In this document: positions 18,717 to 29,979 of the stretch, piece after piece
How positions within the stretch are numbered: position 1 is the first letter of the stretch
How the letters are laid out: every line of letters begins with the position of its first letter
Assembly: GCA_006386115.1 (NCBI GenBank)
Contig: VFIW01000045.1
Span: forward strand, 62,001 to 126,000
Origin: Globisporangium splendens
Lineage: Eukaryota > Oomycota > Peronosporomycetes > Pythiales > Pythiaceae
Length of the DNA stretch: 64,000 nucleotides
Direction of reading: 5' to 3'
Made by a program: the position numbers and the translations under genes
Notes under the pieces: model-generated
Database searches by the model: none
Seen by the model: the letters and a program-made list of their open reading frames with translations, nothing else
Told to the model about the DNA's origin: nothing

Positions 18717-19551
18717 CTTGCGCATTTTTTCAAGTCAGTTGCTATCGTCCAAAATACACAAATCGTACACCCCATTTGCCCAATATCTTAATAGGAAGCT
18801 CAGGTCTTGCTCCCCTTGTAATCATTACTTGTCCAGTATGCAATCCGTGTCTGTTAATAGCGTAATGAATCACTACGCTTGACTCGCACTACTTGAAACT
18901 TGTATGTTTAACGACAGGTAGGCACGGTGCTCTTGCTTGAAGTTTGTCGTGAGAAAGGCAGCCATTGGTGCTTGGTCTCAGTTAATTACCATCACTCTCT
19001 CTCTTGCCTTGCTGCACTTTCTCAAAATTGACACACACAACACAATTGCACGCTTCTTAACCGAAACGGACGAGAACCTCGTGGACGCAGGTTCATTTAT
19101 GATGCTGATCCTAATATATACATGTGTAATGCATACTCTGTCGTCTGTGTATGCGTTTGCTTCATCTACTTGGAGACACGACGCGCGCGACGCGGTGGGC
19201 TGCGCTCAATGACATCCTCGCCAAGCGTCCGACGTAGTGTGCGCGGTTGTGGCGACCAACACGAAATGGTTCTTCATCAAGAGTCACCCGCACCACATCG
19301 TGGTGGACCACCACACGTTTGTCAGTGGCACGAGGGACCCGACGAGAGAAGGCATCGAGTGTGTGGCCGAGAAATTGCACGCGCTCGTGTCCGACGATGA
19401 GTGAAGAAGCGTGCAAAGCGAACGTGTGTATGTTGCTTGGGCATGTGTTAAAGTTGATTCCGTCAAAGCTGCTTCCAACAAAGCTCATCAACACAAAAAC
19501 AGCAAAATCGCGAGCATTATTGTTGCCAATCGAACTTGCTTTCGTTGTGTT
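18717..19551. other. intergenic region with a coding remnant
   Basis: No intact gene. 19231-19404 may be the broken end of a gene (separate entry). The rest shows no support. Confidence 0.4.
19231..19404 (+). pseudogene. possible 3' remnant of an unrecognised gene
   Basis: 57 codons ending in TGA read as protein-like sequence (VVATNTKWFFIKSHPHHIVV ... AEKLHALVSDDE). The same frame is closed upstream by TGA at about 19209, and the adjoining frame reads WAALNDILAKRPT then stops, suggesting a frameshift in an older gene. It loosely recalls the C-terminal ends of oomycete effector-type families such as CRN, but I cannot support that assignment. Confidence 0.3.
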
Positions 19552-21708
19552 TTAATAGCCGTACTTGTCATTCAGTCGCGTTCGCCCATCGCCAGTTTGA
19601 TTTGCAGGAGGCACCCACACTTGCTCGCCTCCTTCCAACGTGCTCTCCCCTTCAAAAGCAGCATTGCTTGGCACAGCACTTGCTGTCTTGGTACTCGAAG
19701 CGGAATTTCCGGCGCTGTTGCTTTCACCTAGCGTTGGCGGTCCTCGTGCGGGACCGAGCGTTGGTCCAAGTACTCTCTGTCTTTTTGGTTTAGCTGCGCT
19801 GTCTTTGACTTCTGGTTTGCTGTCACGGGATTTTGCAACAGAAACTACTGGATCTTTTTGCTCATGTGGCTCACTTGTTGTCGACTCAGCCACAACAGGT
19901 CTCTTCAATGGCGACGCCACAGTGGTGCTACTGCTACTGGAAGCATCATCTCGAGCTTCTTTTGGCGTTTCGGTCTTGTTCGGCTTCGCCACCGGCTGTG
20001 GAGCTGGTTCTTCACGTGACAACACCGCCGACTTTTCCGTGATCGGATCCTTTTGTGGTTCATTTTTGGGAGCTCGTGTATGCGTAGGCAGAGCTGCTAA
20101 TGCAGGAGTCGCGACTTTCAAAAGCTGGCGCAAGTGCTGCAGTTCACGCTCCAGTTCTTGTTTCCTCGCTGAGATCGACGAAAGCTGCGTTGTGTGCAGC
20201 TCCCGAGTAGTCGTTTCCATGAATGCGTCCAACGAATCGACTTCCTCTTCCTGCTTGCGCTCTTCTGCTGCCGTCGGGTGCGTCTGAGCGTCAGCATAGG
20301 CTTCCCCAACCTCACGAAGCTCATTCTCGAGCGCTTTAATCTTCGCCTGGATCGAGTCCGCAGTGAGCACTTCGCTGTTCGATGTTGATCCACTGCTCTG
20401 CTGAGCGCTCGCGGACTTGGATGAGGCTGCTAACGAACCAGATCCATTACCCGCCACTCCAAACTGTTGCTTGCGCTCGAGGTGCTTGCGCTGGTTCGCT
20501 TTCGTGCGGTCGTAGAAATCGTCTTCGTCGCTTTCGTAGCCGTACAGCGCTTCGTTGGCCTGTTTCCTCTTGCGGCTCACAACTGATGCCGCCACGGCTG
20601 CTGAGGACGCTGCACTTGCCTTGGTTTGCTCGCGCTGTGCATTCTTCGCGTAGATGCGGTCTTCAATGTCCTCGATCTCTTTGCGCAACGCCTGGATGCG
20701 CTGCTCATTGCGCTCGAGCGTCTTCTCCTGACCCTCGCTGAGTCCCGCGAGCTGGTTCTGCTTGGCCTGGATCCGCGATTTCTCCAGTTTCAGGTTCTCC
20801 ATCTTCCGGATCCGCGTCTGCAATTGCTGGAACAGCTTCTGGTCCTTCTCGTTGATCTCCGACTGCTGCACACGCGACTTGAACGGCGTGTCATCTTCTT
20901 TCAACTACACATTTTCCACAAACCAGGCAGAGTGAACTGTGTCAACCAACCATTTTAATCAAGACAGAAGCTCAGGCAGACAGCAACACAAACGCACATT
21001 GCGCAGGTAATCCGGCAGCTTTTCCTTGCTCTTCTTTCCTCCGTCGCTCTCGTCCTCACCACCACTGGACGCATCGTTATCCTCATCGTCTTCCTCCTCG
21101 GCATCTTCGCCAAAGCCCCACGACGCGCCTTCGTTCTCTTTCTGCAGCTTTTCGCGCTGCTTCGCCTTTGCCTCCTGACGCGAAGACGACTACACACACA
21201 AGCCAAGAAACAACGCGTTAGCATATACAAAGCAAACGACAAGCCTGGCGCATACACCCCATACCTTTTCGCGGAACTTCTGGAGATTGAGCGAGTCGTA
21301 CTCGGCGGGGAGCAGCTCGGGGGGTCCACACACGGCGTACAGCCGCGTGGACTCGCCAAAGCCGACGACGTCGCCGATGTGGAGCCGCACGTACTCGTTC
21401 GCGGCGACACGGCGCTTGTTCACGAACGTACCGTGTGTGCTGTTGAGGTCGCGCAGGAAGAGCGCACCCTGCGCGTCAAACTGGAGCACGGCGTGCATCC
21501 GCGACACCGACGGGTGCTGCAGCACGAGGTCGCACACGGGGTCCATGCGGCCCGCGACAACGCAGGAGGCGCCGCTCTTGGTCGATGCCATGGGGAGTGC
21601 CAGGTTCTCCGCGATCACGCCGCTCTTGATCACCTCCACGTAGATCCCGAACGCGTTCGCGCCGTCACGCCCCCACTCCGGCGGCGTGTACACAGGCGCT
21701 GTCGCCAT
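19552..21708 (-). CDS. SLC4A1AP: kanadaptin-like FHA domain protein (SLC4A1AP homolog)
   Basis: Exons 21708-21265, 21189-20998 and 20904-19552; 662 aa; both introns phase 0 and GT-AG. An FHA domain spans about residues 22-135 (GRMDPVCDLVLQHPSVSRMH, then LRDLNSTHGTFVNKRR), the phosphothreonine-binding core. Next come an acidic stretch with PDYLRN, coiled coils (about 215-290), an EDDFYDRTK motif, and a C-terminus ending SGDG-like GDGRTRLNDKYGY, all hallmarks of kanadaptin. In animals the protein is nuclear and linked to anion exchanger trafficking and the spliceosome; the exact role is unsettled. ATG at 21708 is chosen because the upstream in-frame extension is AT-rich and not protein-like. 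Confidence 0.88.
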
Positions 21709-22063
21709 TGTTGTCGGAAAATGAGCAGCAGCATGCAGTAAATTTGATCGGATAAATACAACGATTGGCTGAAATTCAGTCCAAGATGGATTTGAACCAA
21801 TAAAAATCGTATAGTTCATATTTTAGCCAATCATAGTGGATTATGAATGCTGTGGACGCTTATATCCTGTGGCTATTGTGGCTCCCAATGTTGGCGTCGT
21901 TCTCCTGGGCATTCGCACTGTTGTTGGTATCACTGCTGTGTTTGGGCGATTTTGAAGGCTGCGTGGACTTGCTTCGTCGTCGCTCGTGGCTTTGATTGCC
22001 ATCGATCGGCTGGAAGGCTACAGTGCAATAGATAGGAAGTGTGTGAGATGCGAGTGAATTGGT
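21709..22063. other. intergenic region
   Basis: 5' flank of the kanadaptin-like gene and 3' flank of the coiled-coil gene. Nothing else seen. Confidence 0.45.
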
Positions 22064-23648
22064 TCAGGAAGCCAAAAGAAAGCTCCTGCCTTGTGTCTTT
22101 GAGGTTGGCGTCGGCGGTGCTCTCGATGGAGATCGATGGGACCTGCTGCGGCGTGCCGCAAGCGCTTGCGTCATGCGGTGGATCGCTTCCTCCGTCGCGA
22201 TCATGGCTTCTCGCTAGCAAATTCAGGCACCAGTCAGGTTCCCAGAAATTGGTGCACGAAGAAATCGAAACAATTGCAACAAATTGTAGCTTGTTCGTAC
22301 CATTTCATCCATTTGCGAGGTCACACTTTGGTACTTTGCGTCGAGGTAGTTGCATTTCGCGCGGGTTGATCGAACTTCCTGTTAGTTGTTGCACGAGATG
22401 TGGAATGCATCAAGCAAAGAACTCATCAAGCGGTCTGCCAAATGTGTGTCTTACTTGTTCTAACACGTCGATCTTCAGTTCGTGGTCCATGCGGAGGTTT
22501 CGCTCCGCTTCCAGTTCTTTAGTCAGCTGTAGGAACCAATGAATAGCCAATTCAACTCCTCAAAGTCAGAAGCGCGACACCAATATGCCAATGTAAAGTG
22601 CAACAATACCTGGTCCATTTTTGTCGCTAGATGCAAGCCAATATGCAACGATTTGTAGCAGACCTCGCTCAATCTGTCGTTGGTCATGTATTCATGATCG
22701 TAGCTATCACCCTGCTCCTCGGAAGCGAATGGCTCGTGTCGTCTTTGAGGAGAGGCATCCTCAGTCGCATTCTCATTGCCACCGTCGAAAGGTTCCTCAT
22801 CGTCGCCATCAATGTCATTACCGTCTTCTTCCTCGTTCTCACCGTCGTCTATATCTCGATATTCTTCATGATTTAAGGCCGCACGATGTCGCTGATGCGG
22901 CGATCCTTGTGCAGCAACATCAGGACCATACTCTTCTCGTTGAAGGTGTTCCGTCTCGGTCTCAAGGTCATACAGCATTCGTTCGAGCACCGCCAGCTCT
23001 CCCTGTAAATTAGCTTTAACGCAGCACAAACGCAGAAATCAGCCAACGGATGACAAGCTATCGAAACAAAGCTGAAGAGCATACCTTTCTGAACCTGGTC
23101 CAGCTTCTCGTCTTCGTGATCAAGTTTGAACGACACGATCGGACCTCTCCGTCTCACAGATTCGTTGGAGCTCGGACGCGTGGCACTGACACTGTTCACT
23201 GGTGTTGCAGCACCAATAGAGGGATTTCCATCGTGTCCCCGTCTGGCTGGCGTCGTCATGCGTGACCGGATCGACGCGGGAGGCGGCGCAGGACTCATCG
23301 CTCTCACATACCGCTGCTGCCGCGTTCCATACAACGACGTATTCAAATGAGCAGGACTGCGCGACGAAAAATGCGCGGTCGACAGCTGCTGCAGTTGCTT
23401 CTGGAGCTGCATTACAACATGAAGAATATGACGAAAATGGGTCAAAAATGGCGAGAGACAAGAGGGGAGAGCTCTTTCTGACAGGCAGACAATACCTGCT
23501 GCTGCTCGTTGAGCTTGTACTGCGAGATGTCGGTGAGGTACCCGTTCCACTCGGGTCGTCTACGCGGCGTGCGGGGCGCAAGCTGTGCGGGGGATGCGAA
23601 CTCGAGACGCCGCGCGGACTGCTGTTGCTGCTGCTGCTGCCTCCGCAT
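22064..23648 (-). CDS. coiled-coil protein of unknown function, six exons
   Basis: Exons 23648-23496, 23406-23085, 22998-22610, 22526-22455, 22378-22301, 22213-22064; 387 aa. Phases agree throughout; the acceptor at 22998/22999 is the only one chosen mainly to keep the frame. It starts with a polyQ stretch (MRRQQQQQQQ), then KLNEQQQLQKQLQQL, a Ser/Pro-rich linker, a coiled coil (ELAVLERMLYDLETETEHLQ), a very acidic segment, further coiled coil (LTKELEAERNLRMDHELKID) and a basic tail (about 330-387). No enzyme motif. A hydrophobic mini-exon may lie upstream at 23745-23816 but its phase does not fit. Structural or scaffold role is a guess. Confidence 0.6.
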
Positions 23649-24242
23649 TTCTCGTTAGCTTTCAAGCTCGTAATGGAATCTTCGAATTTTGGAAAAGCGT
23701 GAGAAACCTCTGTAACTGCATAAATGCAAGGTGCGCAGGCTTACCAAATGCAGCAGTGCAGTAAAAATCAGCACAACCAGAAGACTCTTTTCTAGCATAA
23801 ACCTAGAAATTGGCATAAGTGAGTATCAATGCTGCAAAATCGGATATATTCCAAGGGTACTGTGCTTTTGTGGGAAGGTCTTGAGTTTGAGGACCTTGTG
23901 TTGTGTCACCAAATGAATCGATTGCTTTGGAGTCATGAAAGTCACAACTCTTTGAGAACTTCATTGCGTGATATCCCTCTAGCGCGAACTGACCTTCGAC
24001 TTGTCCGGCAGGAATGATGGTCTGCATCAAAGAGTTGCCCTTCTGTCATCATACTTTGCTTAATTTAATGGCTTGAACGAACAGCACAATGACAAATATC
24101 AATTATGCAGCAATGACAAAGATGCGCAGGTGATTGCATCAAATTTAAGAAATTGAGAGGTTGCATCAAATGAGAGGATCCAAAAAGCAAGCCGCCTCCC
24201 CGCATTCATCTCACAACAGAAAAAAAGCACCCGCAAGCCAAA
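23649..24242. other. divergent intergenic region with an orphan candidate exon
   Basis: Lies between two divergent genes. On the minus strand 23816-23745 reads as a 24-codon start exon encoding one hydrophobic helix (KSLLVVLIFTALLHL) followed by a good GTAAG donor. I could not join it in phase to the coiled-coil gene. Nothing else seen. Confidence 0.35.
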
Positions 24243-25932
24243 ATGGATGCTTCCGCGCCACACGTGCCCACGGCGGACGCGAAAGAGAAGCGCCAGAGCG
24301 ACGTGGCGCTACCGCCGTGTGCCGCTCAGCTGGTGACGGCGATTGGCGACGACGAGGTGCTGTCGCTGCCTCTGCCGCCGTCGCATCCGGACATGGACGA
24401 CGACCACGCAGTGCGATCCATCCGCACGACCTCTGACGACGCACTTTCTCCTCCTCACTCTTCTTCGTCGGTGTCAGCGACGGCCGCAAAGGCCTCGTCA
24501 GCTGCGTTTTCGCTTGCGGCGGCTGCAAAGTCGAAGCTTGCGCAGGGGGGACGCATGATGCTGTCTCCGTTGGTGCAAACAGGGTCGTCGAGCCATCGAA
24601 GCAACGAGAAAGCGGCCAGTTCCTCGTCTTCTGTGCCGTCTGGAGCGACAACACCAAGTGCTTCAGCGAATTCGACGCCAGCTCCTTCGTCGGCGTCGTC
24701 GATTGGATACGGTATCGCTTCGCTTCCTGGAGCAGCAGCGTCGTCGCTCGGATCGCTACTTTTTTCTTCGCCAGGATCCGCGACAGCTTCAACCACAGCA
24801 TCGACGACGTCTCCCGGCAGCACCGTTGACAGCAGCGAAATCGCTGCGGCAAGCGAAGCAGCGGCTGCTGCAGCTGCGGAAGAATTCCGCCAGGTCTCTG
24901 CGCAGCAAAGGATGCAGATTCTCGAGGATCTCGTGCAGTGTCGTCGCTCCGACTGGAGTTACATAAAGGCGATGCATGAAGGAACGAATTACTGGCTTAA
25001 CATCGCACTGCTCCGGGAGCAGCAAGTTCTCGCGCGCCTTGGCGAGAAGCAAACGATTCGACGAAGTGTGCAGTTTTTCTATTTGGGTCTTGGTCTTGGG
25101 CGTTTGATCAGTGAGTTCAATCACCCGCAGTTTCTCGCCATGGAAGGGTGTCAATTGCTGGAAGAGTTGGAGTTTTACTTTTCATCGGCGACTGTACAGG
25201 GCATGGTGAGTTTAATTTCTTGCTTTTGCAGCGGCATTTGTTGGCGAGTGACTGGCTTCACGTAAAATGTAGAAATTGATGGTCGCGACGTCAAGTACGC
25301 TTCATGAGCCATGCGAGAAGGATGACGAAGATTCGCGCTACTCGCTGCATGAACCCTTCCGACCCACCATTTACAAGTGGAACCAACGCCCCGTGTTTCG
25401 ACGCTTGGTGACACCACCAATTGTAAGCAAATGGCCATGCTATCTAACAATCAGGCTTGCAAGTTCCTGCCAATTGTACTAATCTTGACGAGTGAATGCC
25501 CTCACTGTTAGCCGTTCCCGCTGGACTACCGAGAAGTCATGCTATCTCTTTGTGATATCTTGGCGATCATTTACAGCAAGCTTGTTGAAGACAACAACAG
25601 CTCGGATAACATCCATCTTTTTCAAGCCATCATCCGTTTTGACGAAAAAATTAAGGTATTGGTTGCTTCACATTGGGTCTCTGTATCTATCATCAGATGA
25701 ATGACTCGTTTTCTGTGCATTTATGTAGAAACTGGTGATTGACCCCGTGAAGAAGGAGTTCTCGGCAGTCGCATTGCAAGTGCTCGCGGACGAAATGGCG
25801 AGTGTGCGGAAGGCGTTTGGATCTGGGTCCAACGTCGTGACCTCGCCGACCTCGTCAAGTGCACCCACGCAACCACCTGCTGCTACTGCTCCCGCATCGT
25901 CATCCTTAAGCAGTGCGCAAACAGGTAGATGA
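24243..25932 (+). CDS. conserved-looking protein of unknown function, four exons
   Basis: Exons 24243-25205, 25273-25422, 25512-25655, 25729-25932; 486 aa; all introns phase 0 and GT-AG. Residues 1-220 are low-complexity (Ser, Ala, Pro, Thr) and probably disordered. Residues 220-440 look folded and helical (QILEDLVQCRRSDWSYIKAM, FFYLGLGLGRLISEFNHPQF, YREVMLSLCDILAIIYSKL, FDEKIKKLVIDPVKKEF). The C-terminal 50 residues are again Ser/Pro/Ala-rich. The folded part has the character of a conserved eukaryotic family, but I cannot name it. Confidence 0.7.
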
Positions 25933-26163
25933 ACCGAAGCGCTCACTTTATTGGTGCTCACTGGATATTGATGACAATTCATACGTTCTCTTTTATACTT
26001 AATTCATCATGATTGTGCCGCACGAGGAGATTAACATTGATTATCCATTTAGAGTGAACATTCCGGCAAAGTGAAAAGTGCGACTGCATCGCAGGCATTC
26101 TGACAAGTTGAGAAAAACCAAACTACAAAGAGATTGAGTCTTGGCGTCCAATCGCTTCCAGCA

Positions 26164-28531
26164 GCCTACGCGACGGTGAAGGTTGAAGACACGCCCTCGT
26201 ACGCCGTGATACTTCCAATAAGCGGCTTCGAGTAACCACGCTGACGGAAGCGGTACGTGCCAGCCACCGACGTACGACTTCCCGCGCGAATGAACCACTC
26301 ACACGTGCTCTTGCTGTCAGCGATACTGTCGCGAGCCCAACGGAAGCGAACGTCCCAGTGTGCATCCGTCATGACGGTCTCGAAAACACCGGCAGAGACC
26401 TGGCGCTCGACATCACAGAACGAGGTGACGAGGTTGAGGTTGTTCTTTGGGTGTGCGCCGTAGAAGAGTGCAGATGCAGTGGATCCGATGGTGTACGAAG
26501 CCGCTGGGTTCGTTCGGATGCTTCCAAACGATTTACCACTTGGAACAGTGTCGAAGGTGACACCAGTTTGAAAATTCGCGAGCTGTGAGCGATTAAACTG
26601 ACGTGGAGTTGGTCCGACATCCAGTGGCAAGGAAGGGTTCGCGATCGATGCAGCAACGCGTGCAAGCTCCTGCTGCACAGCGGCCAATTGGTTCGGTCCA
26701 AAAAGAGTTGATGCGCCTTCGTAGTCTTGGATGAGGTATTCCTCGCGAGTTGTCATGTACTGCGCGTACGCGTTACTGATAGACGCAACCTCGACTTCCG
26801 TGACACCAACCGACGCAAGCACGCCCTTCACCGTGTTCCGAATTCGTCGTCCAGACATCGTCGACACTTCAAAGTTGGTGACCGCGATCCCGAGTTGTCC
26901 GATTTTGAGCACTTGCACAGGGAGAACCTCAGGGGTCCATGGCACAGGGGTGATCAATCCGGTCGCGAGCAGAGGACTCTTGACCTTGTTTTGGCAGTCC
27001 TTCACCCATTGAGGTGCGTCCTTGACCACCGAGCCAGCAAAAGCGAACAAAGGGTTGGTCTTGAGGTCTCCCTCGGTGAAGCCCTGAACGGCACGACCAT
27101 CTTCCGTCCCTGCGGCAAAGTTCTGACCCACGACAGCAGGACATGTGCGCGCGTTGTATGGATCATCCGCCGTCGGACTGCGGTCTTTGAGCGTGACGTT
27201 CGAGTAGTCCACGTACGACAGCTTCCCGAGTACCGATCCCTCAAGCAACTCACTGGAGAGCGTGAGCAGTTCGAAAAGCTTGTTCGCCTGACGAGCGCCG
27301 ATGATCTCAGCGTTCTCGATCGAGTTTTTGCCTTCGCCTGTCCACGTTCCGTTGCCGTTGTCGACGAGGTTGGGGGACACGTCGGCCGCGTTCGAGATGC
27401 CGATGCCGACGATGACTCCTGGGAATTTGTCTTCGACGAGGAACTCGGCGTACCCTTTGTTGTCGCCACTGACCAAGAGGTTGTACTGGGTCAGGCTGGT
27501 CGGGTGCACGGGGTAGAATGCCAGCACGCCACGGAGTTTGCCCGCTGCGTCGAGGAATTGCAGCGCACGCATGTCTGTGTCGCGGTCGCCTTCGTAGAGT
27601 GCCTTCTCAGCTGCTGGATTTGCGGCGTACGCTTCTGGCGATCGGTTTTTGCCGCCGTTGGGGATTTTGCCCTTGTTGAAGCGGATGGTGCCTGGAGCGA
27701 TCGAGTTGTGAGCAGCGTCAATGGCCTTGAGAATACCGGAGACGATCATCTCGAAATTCTCGTTGATGTACCCGAAAATGGAGACGTCGTACAGGAAGTA
27801 TCCTGCAGTTCCACCTGGACCAGCGTGCGTGTGGGTCGCGTGAAGCACTACATTTTGCTCCGTGTACACGCCGTTGTACTTGGTCTTCAGCTGCTTGATG
27901 ACCTCTTGATGCACAAGTTGAAACACGGCTTGCAGATCGCAGTTGACGAATACGACGCGCTGGGAGGTGGTGGTGTCTTCGACGATGAATGCACGCGCGT
28001 ACAAACGGTTGAGGATACCGGCAGTTTTTTCATTAGAATCTGCAAAGCCCATCATGACAACTTCAGCGGCAGGACCAGTGATATCGCCCTTGCCGACGCC
28101 AATCCGGTGAGCGGCCGTCACGATGTTCAAGAGCAGCGCGACGCATGCCAGAGCGCTCAAGATAAGTCGAGAGCGCAGTTTTCCGAACGCCATTGCAAAT
28201 TGAAGCACGTGACAAAGTCAGCGAGGTTTTCTTGTGCGTGTGCTGGAGTTTGTTGAAGCCTTCTTGGACGTTGGTGTGTGGCTCGAGGCAAAAGAAGGAA
28301 TGCAGAGAGACTCGAGCGCTTCTCTCTAGCTGTCCGACATGTACATCCTTCCTGTAGGGTACAGCTAGCAGCCGCAGCTGGTTGCTGTGTTCTTCCAGGA
28401 TGTGATGATGCGTGACGCTTTGATGTAGGTGTGAGCTCCTCTGGATCCAGTGCCACTCTTCAAGTTGTAGCGTTTTCGGGAGGTGCAGTTAAACTCCACA
28501 ACGGACACAAAGCTTCAAGAACGAGGATGGG
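26164..28531. repeat. tandem segmental duplication, unit 1 (ceramidase)
   Basis: Near-identical in direct orientation to 29980-32347. It spans the whole ceramidase frame plus about 320 bases of 5' flank. The match starts at CCTACGCGACGGTGAAGG and stops after GAACGAGGATGGGC. Confidence 0.9.
26166..28208 (-). CDS. secreted neutral (alkaline-type) ceramidase, copy 1
   Basis: 680 aa, intronless. Residues 9-33 are a signal peptide or anchor (SRLILSALACVALLLNIVTA). The enzyme starts at HRIGVGKGDITGPAAEVVMMG, the canonical N-terminus of the neutral ceramidase family. HATHTHAGPGG (about residue 122) carries the zinc-binding histidines, and ADVSPN (about 272-277) carries the catalytic serine of the family's GDVSPN motif, with Ala for the usual Gly. 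The C-terminal immunoglobulin-like domain follows (about 550-680). It cleaves ceramide to sphingosine and fatty acid, outside the cell if secreted. The ATG at 28208 or 28193 (five codons later) could start translation. Paralog at 29982-32024. Confidence 0.92.
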   Translation of the reverse strand: MLQFAMAFGKLRSRLILSALACVALLLNIVTAAHRIGVGKGDITGPAAEVVMMGFADSNEKTAGILNRLYARAFIVEDTTTSQRVVFVNCDLQAVFQLVHQEVIKQLKTKYNGVYTEQNVVLHATHTHAGPGGTAGYFLYDVSIFGYINENFEMIVSGILKAIDAAHNSIAPGTIRFNKGKIPNGGKNRSPEAYAANPAAEKALYEGDRDTDMRALQFLDAAGKLRGVLAFYPVHPTSLTQYNLLVSGDNKGYAEFLVEDKFPGVIVGIGISNAADVSPNLVDNGNGTWTGEGKNSIENAEIIGARQANKLFELLTLSSELLEGSVLGKLSYVDYSNVTLKDRSPTADDPYNARTCPAVVGQNFAAGTEDGRAVQGFTEGDLKTNPLFAFAGSVVKDAPQWVKDCQNKVKSPLLATGLITPVPWTPEVLPVQVLKIGQLGIAVTNFEVSTMSGRRIRNTVKGVLASVGVTEVEVASISNAYAQYMTTREEYLIQDYEGASTLFGPNQLAAVQQELARVAASIANPSLPLDVGPTPRQFNRSQLANFQTGVTFDTVPSGKSFGSIRTNPAASYTIGSTASALFYGAHPKNNLNLVTSFCDVERQVSAGVFETVMTDAHWDVRFRWARDSIADSKSTCEWFIRAGSRTSVAGTYRFRQRGYSKPLIGSITAYEGVSSTFTVA

Positions 28532-29979
28532 CGTATCCTTAGCGCGATTCAAATGGAAATGGTGAGTACTATACACTTTTGTGATGTTGATCTTTTTTGC
28601 ACTCTACGCTTATGGAGGGTCCATGAGTTGAGTTTCCTACTCCCTGACGTTGTGCAATTCGCATACTTGGGAAGTATGTACAATTTGTGCCGAGTATTCT
28701 AACTGATCTTTGCAGCCACTGTTGGCACTGAGTGGGCCAGGGAGCGATGGATGCAATGGAGCGAATCAGATTTGGTGCGCATAGCAGACATGCATAGATA
28801 AAAAACGCGACTCGGCAGCCGCAGATTGGATAAGCCGAGAGTTTGCTCGTTGAAGTAAGTATTCTCGATGTTTTTCTCTTTGTGCACATCGCAATGGCTG
28901 TATGAACGTCGAGAGCTGCGTCGTACCATTTCACTAATCTGGTTTCCTGCTTGCATTGATAAACAAAGTGATTGAATGCATCATGCACATATTGGAAGGC
29001 CAGTCGTCAAGAAGCTCCAGTCGATCGCAGTGTTTTTCAAGGTGAACGCCAAGCCATCTGAGTACATGGTTAATGGACGATCCAGCTCGCAAGACTTGGT
29101 GTCATATCTCTCGTACTCTGGCTCTTGTGAAAAATTGCTGGGTTGGCTAAAAGGATGCGCTGGTCTTGCGGTTTGGAGATGTTCGCGCAAATCACCCCCA
29201 AGGTGACCGTCATTTTTTCTCTCAGAAAGGAGATGATTATTCCTTGCATTCAAGAGATCTTCGGAAAGGAAAAGACACTCGCAATCTCATCCTTCACCGC
29301 CTATCGTTTCAGGTAGGTGAATCTGACACACTGCAAGTTCTTTTAACCCTCTGGTCAGGTCTAATGAACCTCGATATGCGAGACTTAGGCTTTTGTCAGC
29401 ACCAGCAAGAGATCGAGCACGAGTATCGCACAGACAGGATGGCACCATCACAGCAAAATCACCACTGCTGAACAGAGCAAGTTGCTCAAATCCTCAAGCT
29501 CCATGCCGCTTTGTCGTGTCGAGTACAGCATCGAAGGCGGGATGCGTTAATGAGACGGTGACGTGCAAGCAGGCGGTGCATCACTCATCGACTGGACTAA
29601 ACGCTTGGTGAGTCATGTTGAGTCTGCTCTTGTGGAAGAGAAGAATTTCGAGACGCAATGCAGCCAATCGAAGCCATCGACACTGAACACACTGCAGCAA
29701 ATGCAAGAACGAATTCACTTCAGTGTGTGCTGCATGCCATGATGCTCGACAACTCAGCGTAAGAAGGTAGACACATTGTTCGCTCGATTGCAGCTGGGGA
29801 ATGATGCTTCCCCACCTAAAAGGTGTTTTGAACCGTCCGAAATAACTAACGATACATGACAGACATACTCCATGGACATCGCAGGCTGGATCAAAGGTTC
29901 GGCACAGCATGCACAGGACAAAAACACTACGCCAAAACCAGGCAAACATTATCACAACAAAATTTTAAAACTAGAAGCA
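28532..29979. other. spacer between ceramidase copies
   Basis: 1.4 kb of unique sequence between the duplicated units. Short open frames on both strands, none with motifs. No transposon ends recognised. Confidence 0.5.

Noticed and set aside
26727..28256. 509-codon open frame antisense to ceramidase copy 1 (and 475 codons at 30540-31967)
   Set aside because: Explained by strong codon bias of the ceramidase frame. Its composition (many HRRH, VHVRQ runs) is not protein-like and its persistence in copy 2 follows from near-identity of the units.
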